This document shows positions 9,201-17,870 of a DNA stretch of 64,000 bases, piece by piece; position 1 is the first letter of the stretch; each line of letters starts with the position of its first letter. Both the position numbers and the translations under genes were made by a program. The stretch comes from CAYTCZ01 sp964436315. Its GTDB lineage: Bacteria; Actinomycetota; Thermoleophilia; Gaiellales; Gaiellaceae. The notes under the pieces were generated by a model. The model was not told the DNA's origin and did not search any database. It was given only the letters and a program-made list of their open reading frames with translations. Where the stretch lies: positions 1-64,000 of the forward strand of contig CAYTCZ010000001.1 in assembly GCA_964436315.1 (NCBI GenBank). The letters run 5' to 3'.

Positions 9201-9931
9201 TCGACCTCTGCTTCCCGACCGACGATACCCGTCGGACGTGGGTCGTGGTCGACTGGAAGTCGAACCTTCCTCCACAAGGTACTCCCGAGCGCGCATCCTA
9301 CGAGAAGCAGCTGGCCTACTACGCGAAGGCGCTGATCGCCGCGGTCACGCCATGCGAGAGCGTCGAGACCGTGCTGGTCGGCCCCCATCCGGAGCTGCTG
9401 ACGCAGACTTCCCTCGAGGACGCGCTGGAGATGGTCGATCCGGACCTCTCCGACGTCCTCGCGCGACTCGTTGCTGATGGAGCGGCGGTCCCCGACGTCG
9501 GGATCGATATCGGCGAGCCGGTGGTCGGGGTGCTGGAGCTCGCGTGGCCCGAGCTCGGCTTCGGTGTGTCGCTCGACGCGACCGCCGAAATGATCGCGGG
9601 GATGGAGCAGGAGGGCTGGACGGTGTTCGACGCCCGCACCAACCATCCGACCTGGACGGAGCGGGTCTACGACGCCGTGACCGAGCAATTCGGTCTACGG
9701 GTTTCGAACGACGACGAGGAACCGTCGCTTGAGGAACACCTCTCCGAAGTCAGCGAAGCGACGGATGTCGTCGTGCCGGTCGAGGCGAGCGAGCTCCGGG
9801 ACATCCCCGGCGTCGTCGGCGTTCGCGCCGAGAAGAGGATCGCGTACACCCGCGGCATGTCGCGAGCCGACCGCCTCGACCTCGTCGCCAGAGGATGGAT
9901 GGTGGTCGACGCGCCCGCGGAGGACTCGTGA
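6254..9931 (+). CDS. AddA/UvrD-family ATP-dependent helicase-nuclease
   Basis: A 1225-aa superfamily 1A helicase with all motifs visible: Walker A AGAGSGKT (residues 26-33), motif Ia ITFTEKAAGELELRLR, motif II CVDEVQDTDPIQ (about 343), motif III VGDPKQSIYRFR (about 385), motif IV TTNFRSVPGI (about 420), motif V YFSAKGREAPVVLLAHS (about 697) and motif VI YVAATRARDQLVV (about 767). The C-terminus carries a RecB-like PD-(D/E)XK nuclease: GIIDL (about 978), VVVDWKS (about 1000) and YEKQLAYYAKA. It should be an ATP-driven DNA unwinding and cutting enzyme that works with the preceding AddB-like protein. Its stop codon overlaps the GTG start of the GHKL gene. Helicase and nuclease identity are certain; whether it is repair or defence is not settled. 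Confidence 0.92.
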   Translation: MDIELADAEARRRATSALNASLALTAGAGSGKTTVLVDRVLHALRDGIEPERIVAITFTEKAAGELELRLRAALEDGSAADRAEEMFRRVGQVHTSTIHSFCQDLLVREALEAAWNPGAEIVDSVFRTDAGQSAYDTWWAQFEEEDPELSLFVRETVPDHSLRRLAQLCLDYRDLEPVTVGDASFDWSSMRAELAEATAQIEEALQECTVPDEDNLVAKNAKLLAVLRHAKTLEDREAVEFVLACDECGYSKNAGRQGDWGGKENKLAFQRAVGLVETWQQRVRTRLHAKIVTHLYRHFVPSTIASKTKSGQYDFQDLLFEAARLLAKNSAARRRLASRFDMICVDEVQDTDPIQAEVAMLLSRDPNDEGAWDGSPPRPGALFAVGDPKQSIYRFRRADVATWRALRSLVAGEGEQLSLTTNFRSVPGIVSWVNHAFRDLPDFEPQVAHRAEASCHPVVLVECGGLDPDEALLRYLHRLRDSGTQIVDRSTGELRDLRWKDVMVLLPAWTKASDLQSLLSSAGIDSVVEGGTTFFARDEARLLLAAMRSIEEPADSEATVFVLRGLFGFDNQALYDFVSAGGSWRYTVRDQPAGRIGEALEILRGLHSRRERQSWVSVLDQLLDGCWASVVWLGMTDGRTRLANVAKFYSLVREAERAAPTPGAVVRTLEELAKENQEREIRTVDFDSDAVRITTYFSAKGREAPVVLLAHSNRNVSIHDYGAAAAIQRETRSVALRVPGLDPPDWGLHEEREKAEFSEEQRRFMYVAATRARDQLVVIRNGSRDKLLDLDIATALPVDAPHGERVAVGEAHVKVFHADQLDEAATETRTFPGFPTLDDALAAGSTTVHSTVESREAQMREAVTAAKRDSVTWRSVGQLVKKSGRARKYEDGVGPEGGQVVHLTMAHLNLHEEAEALKPQLPALVDSFAAQEGVDDATREKCLAIVTNMLEHPVLERVRRAPEYWVETPFSYPAKGMIVSGIIDLCFPTDDTRRTWVVVDWKSNLPPQGTPERASYEKQLAYYAKALIAAVTPCESVETVLVGPHPELLTQTSLEDALEMVDPDLSDVLARLVADGAAVPDVGIDIGEPVVGVLELAWPELGFGVSLDATAEMIAGMEQEGWTVFDARTNHPTWTERVYDAVTEQFGLRVSNDDEEPSLEEHLSEVSEATDVVVPVEASELRDIPGVVGVRAEKRIAYTRGMSRADRLDLVARGWMVVDAPAEDS

Positions 9932-12900
9932 CCGAAACCGCCGGCAGGTTCGCTTCGTGGTCAGACGTCCGTGAGACCTACGAGAATCACATCACGCACT
10001 ACGCAGACCACGGAGGAGGCGAAGCAGCAATGCTCGGGCTGAACGCCGAGGGTGCCGTGCGCCTTCAATACGCGGGGCGGGTCGTGTACGAGCTCTTTCA
10101 GAACGCGCTGGACCGTGCCGACCGGCGAATCGTGGTTCGCTATTCCGAACGCACCCTGCTCGTCGGCAACGACGGTGCGGGCTTCACAGTGGATTCCGGC
10201 TACGACTACTCCTCGCCTACCGAGGGGGAGGGTCGCTCCGACTTTCACGCCCTCTGCGCGCTTCACACCTCCAACAAGGCGGCCGACCGGCAGTTTGGAA
10301 ACAAGGGGATCGGCTTTCGCTCGGTCTTTGGGGTGTCGGACACGGTGACGATTTGGAGCCGCTGCGCTGACGCAGGCTGGTGGGGGCTCGAACTCCGCTG
10401 GCGTCTGGTACCTTCCGAGTGGCGGGGCACCTGCCTCTCGGCGCTGGATGCACGTGTTCGCGACATGGGGCGCCAACCTCGACCGAGCTTCCACTTTCCC
10501 CGCCTCCTTCGCTCGGAAGAAGCGCCGCACCCAGCCGCCAAAGCTCTCAGCACTTGTGTCCTTTTGGACGTCGATAACAGCGACCACCGGAAGCAGGTTC
10601 TGGGCGAGGTGGAACGTCTGCGGACCACCCGGTTCCAGTTTGTCGGGCTTCGACGACCAGGCCTGGAACTCGACATCGGAGGTGACCTGATCGACTCGAC
10701 CTCAGGGTGGAATCTCGTCACGAAAAGCCGACACCACGACGGATTTCCCGAACTATCGAAACTCGCCTCCGCGGCGGGGCATGCCGTCACTGCGCCGACA
10801 CTCGCCGTCGCCTGGAGGAGTGAGACCTCGCCGGCGGAACGAACCAACGGCCTCTTCTGCAACTATCTCCCCTCTCGCATGAGCACCGGTCTGCCGATTG
10901 ACGTCCACGGCGACTTCCAGATGAAGGCCGACCGTGAAGGAATGGCGCTCGAGAAAGACAACGATGTCGGTCGCTATAACGAGGCGCTCCTGCGTAGAGC
11001 GGCCGAGGCCCACGTCAGCGCACTGCGAGCAGAGGCCCGCAACGCCGACCCACGCCCCGACTTCTGGCAACTGGCGGGACGCCCCCGGGATGCTTCGGCC
11101 GCGTGGATTGCAGCGCTGCGCGAGGAGCTGTTTCCTGACCGCTCCCTCGAAAAGTGGACCACGATCGCCGAGGACTACTTCGACGAAAGCGTGAGCACGG
11201 ACCAGTGCCAGCAGTTCTGGAACGCGAGCCGCGATTGGCTTCCAGAAGTATGCCGCTACAGCTCGAGGTCACAGGCATGGGCCGACCTGCACCGGAACTT
11301 CTGCGATCTCCTCGCCGAGGCGGCCACTCCGGTCATTCCTGTCGAATCGAGCGAGGGGACTCGAGCCGTGCCCCTTCCTTCGCGCCAGAAAGCAGGGGAC
11401 GCGGCGGACCGACGAGTCTTTTTCTGGAGAGAACGCGAGGACGAGTCCTTTCCCGTGATCCCGCGCGTCCTGCTGGAAAACGGCCGTGTCGTCACCTCGT
11501 TCGATCTCGAGTCCTTCACGAAGCCAGCAGGGGTCCGACCGTTCGCCGAGTCCGACGTCCTGACCGACCTTCGGCAGGTTCCTATTGATGCGTCTAAACT
11601 CTCCATAGACGCTCCCCTCCGTGATGAAAAGCAAGCAAGCCTCCTCCGCTTCGCCTTCGAGCTCACCAGAAAGCGCCGCTCCAATCCGCCGCACTTCGCG
11701 TGGCGCGCATTCGCGGATTCGTCCGACAGCGAAAAAATCGGACGAGCCCTCGCGACGCTCTTCCTCCCGACGACCGACGGTCGTTGGGAGCCGGCTCGGC
11801 AGATGAATCGAGACCGGGTCGACGCTCAGCAACTGGCTGAGATGGTGGGCGACGCGAGTGATCTGCACGCGTTCTTGGATGTCCTCGGCGTCGCACCTGC
11901 CGGAGCAATCCCACTGGTAGAAGCTGGCGAAGATGGTCTCATCACGCCGCAACCACGCGCGCCCCGACCGCAGGCCCCGGGGAACATCGCGATCCCTCCC
12001 CTCCTCCCGGTGTTCACCGACTCGTCGCCGTCCTCGGTCTCGCAGTCTGTGAAAGGACTCCCGGAAGACTCCAATCGTTCACGCGTCAGAGAGGCGGTTC
12101 GCACTTCGGCATGGCTGGACTCCGCTCTTTTTCGCCCCTACGAAGGCGTGCCCGCTCTGCCTCCGAAGATCTCTCCGCAGGACGTGGTTCTGACGCAGAA
12201 CGACCGCGTGCAGGTCTTTTACGGGGTGCTCATAGATAGCGCCCATCGCGGGATCCTGCGAGACCTCGGGGCGCTGGAGCGTGCCGATGACGAAGCAGTG
12301 GAAGGTCGTGTCGCGGACGTCTTGTACGCGCTGCGAAGTCGCGTCCCCGACCCTTCGGCCCTGCCACCGTCGGTCGCACTCGCGCTGGAAGAACTCTTCA
12401 ACAGGTTGATGACCCGGGTCACCGACGAGGATCGTGGCGTGCCGGCACTCGTTCGACGCGAAGGGACGCTCGCGTGGCTGAGCGAGAACGAAGATGCGTG
12501 GATTGCCGAACGCGCAGACCGTCAGGAACTCCGCCGCTTCTTTCCCAGCCTTCCGCTGGTGACCGCCGAGCACCGTAGTGCGCTTCCCCAGGCCCTGGGC
12601 GTGAAGAAGGTCGGGTTGGAACGACAGGTATTCCCGAGCATCGCCGGTATCGAACCCACCGATCTAGCCCGAAGCATCGTCGATCGCATCAACCCGCACA
12701 TCGCCCTGCTTGCCGCAGTTGCAGACCAGAGCCAACGGGCTCGCTACAAGCTGTCGCCTGAGCACGTTCTTCGGGCGTGGCGGATGAATGAGCCGATCCT
12801 TCAGGTTGCCGACGCCTGGGTTGAGCTTCGAGCTACCGGCCCCGACCTCCAACCGATCGCCTGGCGAAAGAACGAGTTCGAGGACGTCTTCTTTCTGTCG

Positions 12901-14271
12901 GACGGTATCGAGCCGGACACGGGAGTCGTGATCTTCGACGTCCCTCCCGATTGCGAGGAGCCCGCGACGCATCGCCTGCCGCTACGGCTATTCGGCGAGG
13001 CGCTCGCCAGGCTGCTCACCAACAATGCCGCCCTGCGCCACGACTTCGCCGACGTCCTCGCGGCGATCGACGAAGATCGCGTCTCGAGTTTCATCGAACG
13101 TCATCATCTCGGTGACCTCGTACAAGAGTGGCAGCAACAATTGCGTCCGCTCTCCGACGAGCAGGTCGAAGAGATCGTCGCGGCACTTCGGCAGATCTGC
13201 ACCGAACCCGACCGGGTCCTCCGCGCCGGGAGAATCCGCACCCGTGATATCTCGAAAGAGGTCCCCCACCGCACGGCGGAGGAAATCGAGCAGTTTCTCT
13301 CCGCCGCCGTGGCGCCGGAAGCGCGGGGATTTCTTCCGACCGTTCACGTTCGACTCGACAATCTCCGGACCTGGAGCGAGTGGTTCGCTCGCAGGCTGAC
13401 CGCCCTGGCGGCGGTCGCGAAGAGTGCGGACTCCTTCCCCCAAGATTGGAAGGACGCCATCGAGGACTACGCGCTGGGCGAGTCGTCGAACATCGACTTC
13501 GACCCCTGCCGCGTGGCCACGCAGTTCCTGGCGCGACACGACTGCATGGTGGATGATCTCGAAGCATGGCTGGACCGAATCAGCCCGCGCTTCGCTTCGC
13601 CGACGTCGCCACCGGTTTCCCCTTCTCAGCTGGGGTGGTTCGCGGGGCAGGGACGCGAGGGGGCCGGAGGATTGGCGCCGCATCGGAAAATATCGACTGA
13701 AGATCTTCTCGAGGAAGCCATTGCTCGCGGAGCCGTCGGCGACGCAGGAGAACTGGCACTTCTGGAGTGGGCCGTCGCCGACATTGAGCGATTCCGGGAG
13801 CACCCTGAGTTCACAGAGGCCCTCTTGGCGGCCTTTCAAGCCGGTACCGGGACGTGGCGCAAGGTTCGCGCTGCGCTGACGAACGGTAATCTGCCCGCCG
13901 CGCTCCACATCGCAGCCCTCTGGTCGGGAGCTGGTTTCGACGTCCTCGGGCTGGAGGAGACGCCCGACGGTCTGATTCCGGTCCGCTACGAGTGCAAGGC
14001 GATCTCGGCGAGCGGCTCCAGCTTCCGTGTTCATTTGTCCCGCAACGAATTGGCGGTGGCTAGGGATGTCCGTCGCAACGGCCCCGGGCGCTGGGTGTTG
14101 GTCGGGATCCAGCCCGATGGGCAGTGCGTCGACCTGACCGACTTCCTCGAAGACCTGATCGACGGCGAGCGGACGCCCCTCCAGCCTCTACATGACCGTG
14201 GACTCGAACCCGACGGGCTGCGTCTGGTGGTCCACCGCAGCCCGGATGGCGAAGATGATCGAGTGGAATGA
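9928..14271 (+). CDS. Giant GHKL/sacsin-type ATPase with C-terminal DUF3883-like domain
   Basis: A 1447-aa protein. The GTG start at 9928 was chosen because it overlaps the upstream stop and has GAGGA just before it. The N-terminus is a GHKL (Hsp90/MutL/sacsin-type) ATP-binding fold: N-box YELFQNALDRA (residues about 50-60), G1 LVGNDGAGF (about 78-86), and G2 NKGIGFRSVFGVSD (about 125). A long region without recognisable domains follows. Residues about 1330-1405 (GAGFDVLGLEETPDG, then RYECKAISASG and LSRNELAVARDV) resemble DUF3883, a PD-(D/E)XK-related domain common at the ends of defence proteins, with E-C-K in place of the usual E-x-K. Family knowledge: such ATPases frequently sit in defence loci beside helicases. 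Here it is coupled on both sides. Confidence 0.8.
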   Translation: MTETAGRFASWSDVRETYENHITHYADHGGGEAAMLGLNAEGAVRLQYAGRVVYELFQNALDRADRRIVVRYSERTLLVGNDGAGFTVDSGYDYSSPTEGEGRSDFHALCALHTSNKAADRQFGNKGIGFRSVFGVSDTVTIWSRCADAGWWGLELRWRLVPSEWRGTCLSALDARVRDMGRQPRPSFHFPRLLRSEEAPHPAAKALSTCVLLDVDNSDHRKQVLGEVERLRTTRFQFVGLRRPGLELDIGGDLIDSTSGWNLVTKSRHHDGFPELSKLASAAGHAVTAPTLAVAWRSETSPAERTNGLFCNYLPSRMSTGLPIDVHGDFQMKADREGMALEKDNDVGRYNEALLRRAAEAHVSALRAEARNADPRPDFWQLAGRPRDASAAWIAALREELFPDRSLEKWTTIAEDYFDESVSTDQCQQFWNASRDWLPEVCRYSSRSQAWADLHRNFCDLLAEAATPVIPVESSEGTRAVPLPSRQKAGDAADRRVFFWREREDESFPVIPRVLLENGRVVTSFDLESFTKPAGVRPFAESDVLTDLRQVPIDASKLSIDAPLRDEKQASLLRFAFELTRKRRSNPPHFAWRAFADSSDSEKIGRALATLFLPTTDGRWEPARQMNRDRVDAQQLAEMVGDASDLHAFLDVLGVAPAGAIPLVEAGEDGLITPQPRAPRPQAPGNIAIPPLLPVFTDSSPSSVSQSVKGLPEDSNRSRVREAVRTSAWLDSALFRPYEGVPALPPKISPQDVVLTQNDRVQVFYGVLIDSAHRGILRDLGALERADDEAVEGRVADVLYALRSRVPDPSALPPSVALALEELFNRLMTRVTDEDRGVPALVRREGTLAWLSENEDAWIAERADRQELRRFFPSLPLVTAEHRSALPQALGVKKVGLERQVFPSIAGIEPTDLARSIVDRINPHIALLAAVADQSQRARYKLSPEHVLRAWRMNEPILQVADAWVELRATGPDLQPIAWRKNEFEDVFFLSDGIEPDTGVVIFDVPPDCEEPATHRLPLRLFGEALARLLTNNAALRHDFADVLAAIDEDRVSSFIERHHLGDLVQEWQQQLRPLSDEQVEEIVAALRQICTEPDRVLRAGRIRTRDISKEVPHRTAEEIEQFLSAAVAPEARGFLPTVHVRLDNLRTWSEWFARRLTALAAVAKSADSFPQDWKDAIEDYALGESSNIDFDPCRVATQFLARHDCMVDDLEAWLDRISPRFASPTSPPVSPSQLGWFAGQGREGAGGLAPHRKISTEDLLEEAIARGAVGDAGELALLEWAVADIERFREHPEFTEALLAAFQAGTGTWRKVRAALTNGNLPAALHIAALWSGAGFDVLGLEETPDGLIPVRYECKAISASGSSFRVHLSRNELAVARDVRRNGPGRWVLVGIQPDGQCVDLTDFLEDLIDGERTPLQPLHDRGLEPDGLRLVVHRSPDGEDDRVE

Positions 14272-15151
14272 CCCGTCGCTTGCAGTGGCCAGCGACGATG
14301 CGCGACGACGTCGGTTTCGAGCGCTCCAATCCTGGTACCGACAGCATCACCTTCAGCTACCTCCGGGTGAGGACAAGCGCGGGATTGTCCGTGGGAGTAT
14401 GCTTCCGCACGATGCACCGCGCTCGGCGAACTTCCTGAGCCCGGCAATCCACGAATACGTGGAGGCACGCGTGCCCGTCGTAGTCGGCGAGGGAGGCACG
14501 CTCGAGCAAGATCGACTCTTCCGGAACATGCTCTCGTCGATGCCGCTCTGCTTCAATCTCTTCGGAGCTTTCCGAGTCTTCCCGATCTCGGCCGCGCGGG
14601 TGCTGGCCGCGGCGACGGGGTTGGACGTCGCATCCCTCACGCGCGTCGACGTGGAATGGACGCCGCCCGGGGACCACCCCCTCGGCGATCGTACGGCGTT
14701 CGACGCGTACGTGGAGTACAGGAACTCGCGCAACGACCGCTGCTTCTTCGGGGTCGAGACCAAGTATACGGAACCGTTCTCACAGCGTGAGTACCGCACC
14801 GAGCGGTACGACGAAGTCACCGCCTCGCCCTCCTCCGGGTTTGTCACCGGTGCTGCCGACAACCTCGTCGCGAAGCACTCCAACCAACTCTGGCGCAACG
14901 CGATGCTCGCGGTCGCCGTGCGGGAACGAGGCGGGTTCGCCGAAGGCCGGGTGCTCGTCATGGCACTGGACGGCGACGAGAGTGCCCGGAAGGCGACCGA
15001 CGCGCTGCGAGCCAACCATCGTGCCCCCGATGCGTTGCTGGCTGCCGTGAGCCTCGAGTCACTCGTGGCGGAGGCCGCGACAACTGAGACGCTGGCCGAA
15101 TGGTCGGAAGCCTTCGAGACCCGCTATTTGAAACTTCCACAGCCAGCGTGA
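14246..15151 (+). CDS. PGN_0703-like putative restriction endonuclease
   Basis: About 301 aa with the ATG at 14246; 14255 is an alternative, and neither has a strong ribosome binding site because the start lies inside the end of the GHKL gene (26-bp overlap). The layout matches the PGN_0703 family of predicted nucleases: an N-terminal RRRRFRALQSWYR region, FLSPAIHEYVEARV in the middle, D153 (FDAYVEY) and the core FGVETKYTE with E171-x-K173, consistent with a PD-(D/E)XK active site. KHSNQLWRNAMLA follows. It is followed 48 bp later by the SMC-like ATPase. The likely role is DNA cleavage as an effector or accessory of the operon. The family call is from memory of motifs. Confidence 0.7.
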   Translation: MAKMIEWNDPSLAVASDDARRRRFRALQSWYRQHHLQLPPGEDKRGIVRGSMLPHDAPRSANFLSPAIHEYVEARVPVVVGEGGTLEQDRLFRNMLSSMPLCFNLFGAFRVFPISAARVLAAATGLDVASLTRVDVEWTPPGDHPLGDRTAFDAYVEYRNSRNDRCFFGVETKYTEPFSQREYRTERYDEVTASPSSGFVTGAADNLVAKHSNQLWRNAMLAVAVRERGGFAEGRVLVMALDGDESARKATDALRANHRAPDALLAAVSLESLVAEAATTETLAEWSEAFETRYLKLPQPA

Positions 15152-15199
15152 GAGCTCTGACATTCCACGCAACTGAACGATCCACCGAGGGGAAATCGA

Positions 15200-17398
15200 A
15201 TGTCCGTCTACAACCGAATCCTGGACTGGTCCAAAGACCGCCCGTGCTGGCAACGCGATGCGTTGCGCCGCCTGATGTACAAGGAGAGCCTCGACGCGTC
15301 CGACATCTCGACGCTCGCCGACATCTGCGAGTGTGAGTTCGACGTGCGGCACGACGACCCGCAGTTCGAGCCATTGACCAGCGCCGACCTGCCTGTCGCC
15401 CGAGAGGGGCACGGCACGGTGACTCTGCGCGGCCTCGAGCAGATTAGAAACATCGATCTGCTGGCGGACGGAATCGAGTTTGCCCCGACAGGGCTCACCG
15501 TGATTCACGGACCGAATGGATGCGGCAAGTCGGGGTATAGCCGCATCCTCAGAACGCTGTGCCGTGCCCGCGGGAGCGAACCGGAGCTGCAACCGAGCGT
15601 CCTCGACCACGGTGCGGGCGACCCCGGCGTCACCGTCCGCTACGAAGTGGCAGGGGCGGACTACCGTTTCGCGTGGGACGAGTCGGCCGAGCCTCCCGAC
15701 GCACTGCGACAGGTCAGCGTATTCGACGCAAACGCGGCAGAGGTGTACGTCGGCGGCAAGTCGCCCGCCGCGTATCGACCCGCGGGGCTCGATGTTCTCA
15801 CGCGGCTCGGGGCGGTCTGCGACGATGTTCGACGCGAGCTCGAGCGCCGGAGCAAGGCGGTGACGGAGCAGACCGCGGCGCTCCCGAAGGTCCCCGAGGG
15901 AACGAAGGCCGAAGCCTTCCTCGACGACCTGTCGGCGAAGACGAAGCTGGTCGACATCGAAGCGGCGTGCACGGTGAGCGAGGATCTCGATGCCCGAATC
16001 GGCGAGGTGACGGCAAGGCTCGCCGCGCTCGAGCCGAAGGAGTCGAGCGCGAAGGCGGCGGCGCTCAGAGAGAAGTCGCAGCGCCTCACCACGCTCGCGA
16101 AGCAGCTCCGCGCGCTGCAAGAGGTTCTGTCTGATGCGGCTATGAACGAGCTTCGAGAGGCAAAGTCGGCGGCGGTCGATTTCGGAGAAGCCGCGCGAGC
16201 GGCCGCGACCTCACGGTTCTCGGACCACCCTGTGCAGCCGGTGGGCACTCGCTTGTGGTCGGCGATGATCGAGAGCGCGATGGCTTACTTCGAAGAGGCG
16301 TCCACCGGAACGTTTCCGGGCGACGACCGGTGCATGCTGTGCCAGACGCCCCTGACGACGGAGTCGAAGGGACGGCTGGAAGACTTCCGTCGATTTCTCG
16401 AAATGCAGGCGAAAGGTCGAGCCGAAGATGCCGACCGTCAGCTCACCACGCTCACGACGCGGCTCGATGAACTCGACTTTTCGGCGCAGTTCTTCTCGCT
16501 GATGACCGACGAACTCGCGTCGACACGGCCCGAGCTCAGCCAGGCCATGAAGGAGTATCTCGACCGCGCATCGTCCCGACGCGATGCGTTGCTCGGGGCC
16601 GTCGAGAGCGACGACTGGAGCGTCGACTCGATTCCCCCCGCCCCCGTCGACGCTCTGACCGAGTTCGCTGACGAGATCGCTGCGGAGTCGGCGACTCTGT
16701 CAGTTCCCCCCGACCCCGAGGTGAAGCGGCGTCTCCAGGCCGAGCTCGCCGAGCTGAAAGGAACGGAGGCGCTTGCCAACTCGGTGGACGCGATCAAGGC
16801 ACACCACAAGGCGCTGGTGAAACAGAAGCGATACGACAAGTGCATCCGTTCGGCAAAGACTACGACGGTGTCTCGCGAGAGCGGCAAGATGCTGACCGAA
16901 GCGGTCACCGACCGCCTCACCGCCGCGTTCGAAGAAGAGTGCCGTCGTTTGAGCCCGACCCCCTACCCGGTGACACTGGGCAAAGGCGGGACGCGCAAGG
17001 GCGAGGTCCTTCACAACGTCACCATCGACGAAGCTCCACCCAAGACATCTCCTTCGGAAATTGCCAGCAGCGGCGAATCACGGCTACTCGCCATCGCCGG
17101 CTTCTTCGCCGAGCTCGCCACCGCCGAGGCGCCGTCGGCCGTCATCTTCGACGACCCCTCCACCAACCTCGACGCTCCCAACGTCGACCGCCTCGCCCGC
17201 CGGCTCGCCGAGGAAGCCGCGCTCCGGCAGGTCATCGTCTTCACGCACGACGATCGGTTCGTCGAAGGCCTCCGCGACCGCTGCGAGGCGAACGGCGCGG
17301 CCCAGTCGTTCAAAGAACTTCGACGCGACGGTGCTCGGACCGGGGTCTCGTCGGCCACTCCTGTAGCCGGAACTGATACCCAGGTCACTGTCTCGTAG
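15200..17398 (+). CDS. SMC/Rad50-like AAA ATPase with CxxC hinge
   Basis: A 732-aa ABC-type ATPase of the AAA_13/RloC-like group. Walker A GPNGCGKSGYSR is at about residues 104-115. A central helical region contains C378-M-L-C381, like a Rad50 zinc hook, flanked by coiled-coil-prone sequence. The signature stretch SGESRLLAIAGFFAEL, Walker B and D-loop AVIFDDPSTNLDAPNVDRLA (about 649-668) and H-loop VIVFTHDDRFVEGL complete the nucleotide-binding domain. After the H-loop only about 40 residues remain, so an RloC-type C-terminal anticodon-nuclease domain is not obvious. A GAGGGG site lies nine bases before the ATG. It is the last gene of the operon, and could sense DNA ends or replication forks for the nucleases upstream. 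Confidence 0.8.
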   Translation: MSVYNRILDWSKDRPCWQRDALRRLMYKESLDASDISTLADICECEFDVRHDDPQFEPLTSADLPVAREGHGTVTLRGLEQIRNIDLLADGIEFAPTGLTVIHGPNGCGKSGYSRILRTLCRARGSEPELQPSVLDHGAGDPGVTVRYEVAGADYRFAWDESAEPPDALRQVSVFDANAAEVYVGGKSPAAYRPAGLDVLTRLGAVCDDVRRELERRSKAVTEQTAALPKVPEGTKAEAFLDDLSAKTKLVDIEAACTVSEDLDARIGEVTARLAALEPKESSAKAAALREKSQRLTTLAKQLRALQEVLSDAAMNELREAKSAAVDFGEAARAAATSRFSDHPVQPVGTRLWSAMIESAMAYFEEASTGTFPGDDRCMLCQTPLTTESKGRLEDFRRFLEMQAKGRAEDADRQLTTLTTRLDELDFSAQFFSLMTDELASTRPELSQAMKEYLDRASSRRDALLGAVESDDWSVDSIPPAPVDALTEFADEIAAESATLSVPPDPEVKRRLQAELAELKGTEALANSVDAIKAHHKALVKQKRYDKCIRSAKTTTVSRESGKMLTEAVTDRLTAAFEEECRRLSPTPYPVTLGKGGTRKGEVLHNVTIDEAPPKTSPSEIASSGESRLLAIAGFFAELATAEAPSAVIFDDPSTNLDAPNVDRLARRLAEEAALRQVIVFTHDDRFVEGLRDRCEANGAAQSFKELRRDGARTGVSSATPVAGTDTQVTVS

Positions 17399-17513
17399 GT
17401 CGACCTTCGCCGAGGCTGCGAAAGGGGAAAAACGTCGCCCGGCCTTCGAGAGCGGCCGAGCGACGGATACAAGACGAGCCGACGACTAGCGCGTCGCTCG
17501 CCCGACAAGCTAC

Positions 17514-17870
17514 TCAGCAGTCACCATTTTCATCCTCGCTCGCCATTTGGTCGGACAACGCGTCACCGAGGGTGAAACCCCGACGCTCGATCCGACCGCG
17601 AGTTGAAGAAGGGGAAGGTTCGTCCCGGCGAAAGACGGTAATCACCACATCGCGGCAGCCATCGAGTACGACCACTACATTCTGCAGACGTTCGGGGACG
17701 TGGCGCGGCAGGTCCGCAAGCTCTACCCGTCGGTCTTTGCTCCGCCAGGTGTGGACGCCGTATTCCACGATCAGGTAGACATCCGCGTGGCTAAACCCCC
17801 GCTGCTGCATGCGTTCGAGGGCGTGGTCCGTGAACTCGAGGACCAGGCAGGGTACGAATTCACTCCCCAT
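17514..17870 (-). CDS. Small DUF4258-like protein coupled to viperin
   Basis: 118 aa from the ATG at 17870, which has a strong GGGGAGGGG site and lies inside the end of the viperin gene (11-bp overlap). Residues about 11-30 (FTDHALERMQQRGFSHADVY) and the later VVVVLDGCRDVVITVFR resemble the DUF4258 pattern (HALERM..RG...D, then a strand pair ending in VITVFR), a small fold related to RelE/BrnT-type proteins. The C-terminal 35 residues are polar and acidic. Its coupling to viperin suggests a functional partner or modulator, but no function can be assigned. Convergent with the SMC-like gene; the 115 bp between them hold a short GC hairpin (CGGCC...GGCCG) without a T-run. Confidence 0.7.
   Translation of the reverse strand: MGSEFVPCLVLEFTDHALERMQQRGFSHADVYLIVEYGVHTWRSKDRRVELADLPRHVPERLQNVVVVLDGCRDVVITVFRRDEPSPSSTRGRIERRGFTLGDALSDQMASEDENGDC

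Noticed and set aside
3376..9931. Plain housekeeping addAB
   Set aside because: Not excluded, but the pair is embedded in an operon with a GHKL ATPase and nuclease and the AddB lacks its nuclease, so I did not assign the gene names addA and addB.
15200..17398. RloC-type anticodon nuclease
   Set aside because: The Rad50-like ATPase and CxxC hinge fit, but only about 40 residues follow the H-loop, too few for the RloC anticodon-nuclease domain.
17514..17870. Type II toxin-antitoxin module
   Set aside because: The DUF4258-like fold is distantly related to RelE/BrnT, but there is no antitoxin gene beside it; it is coupled to viperin instead.
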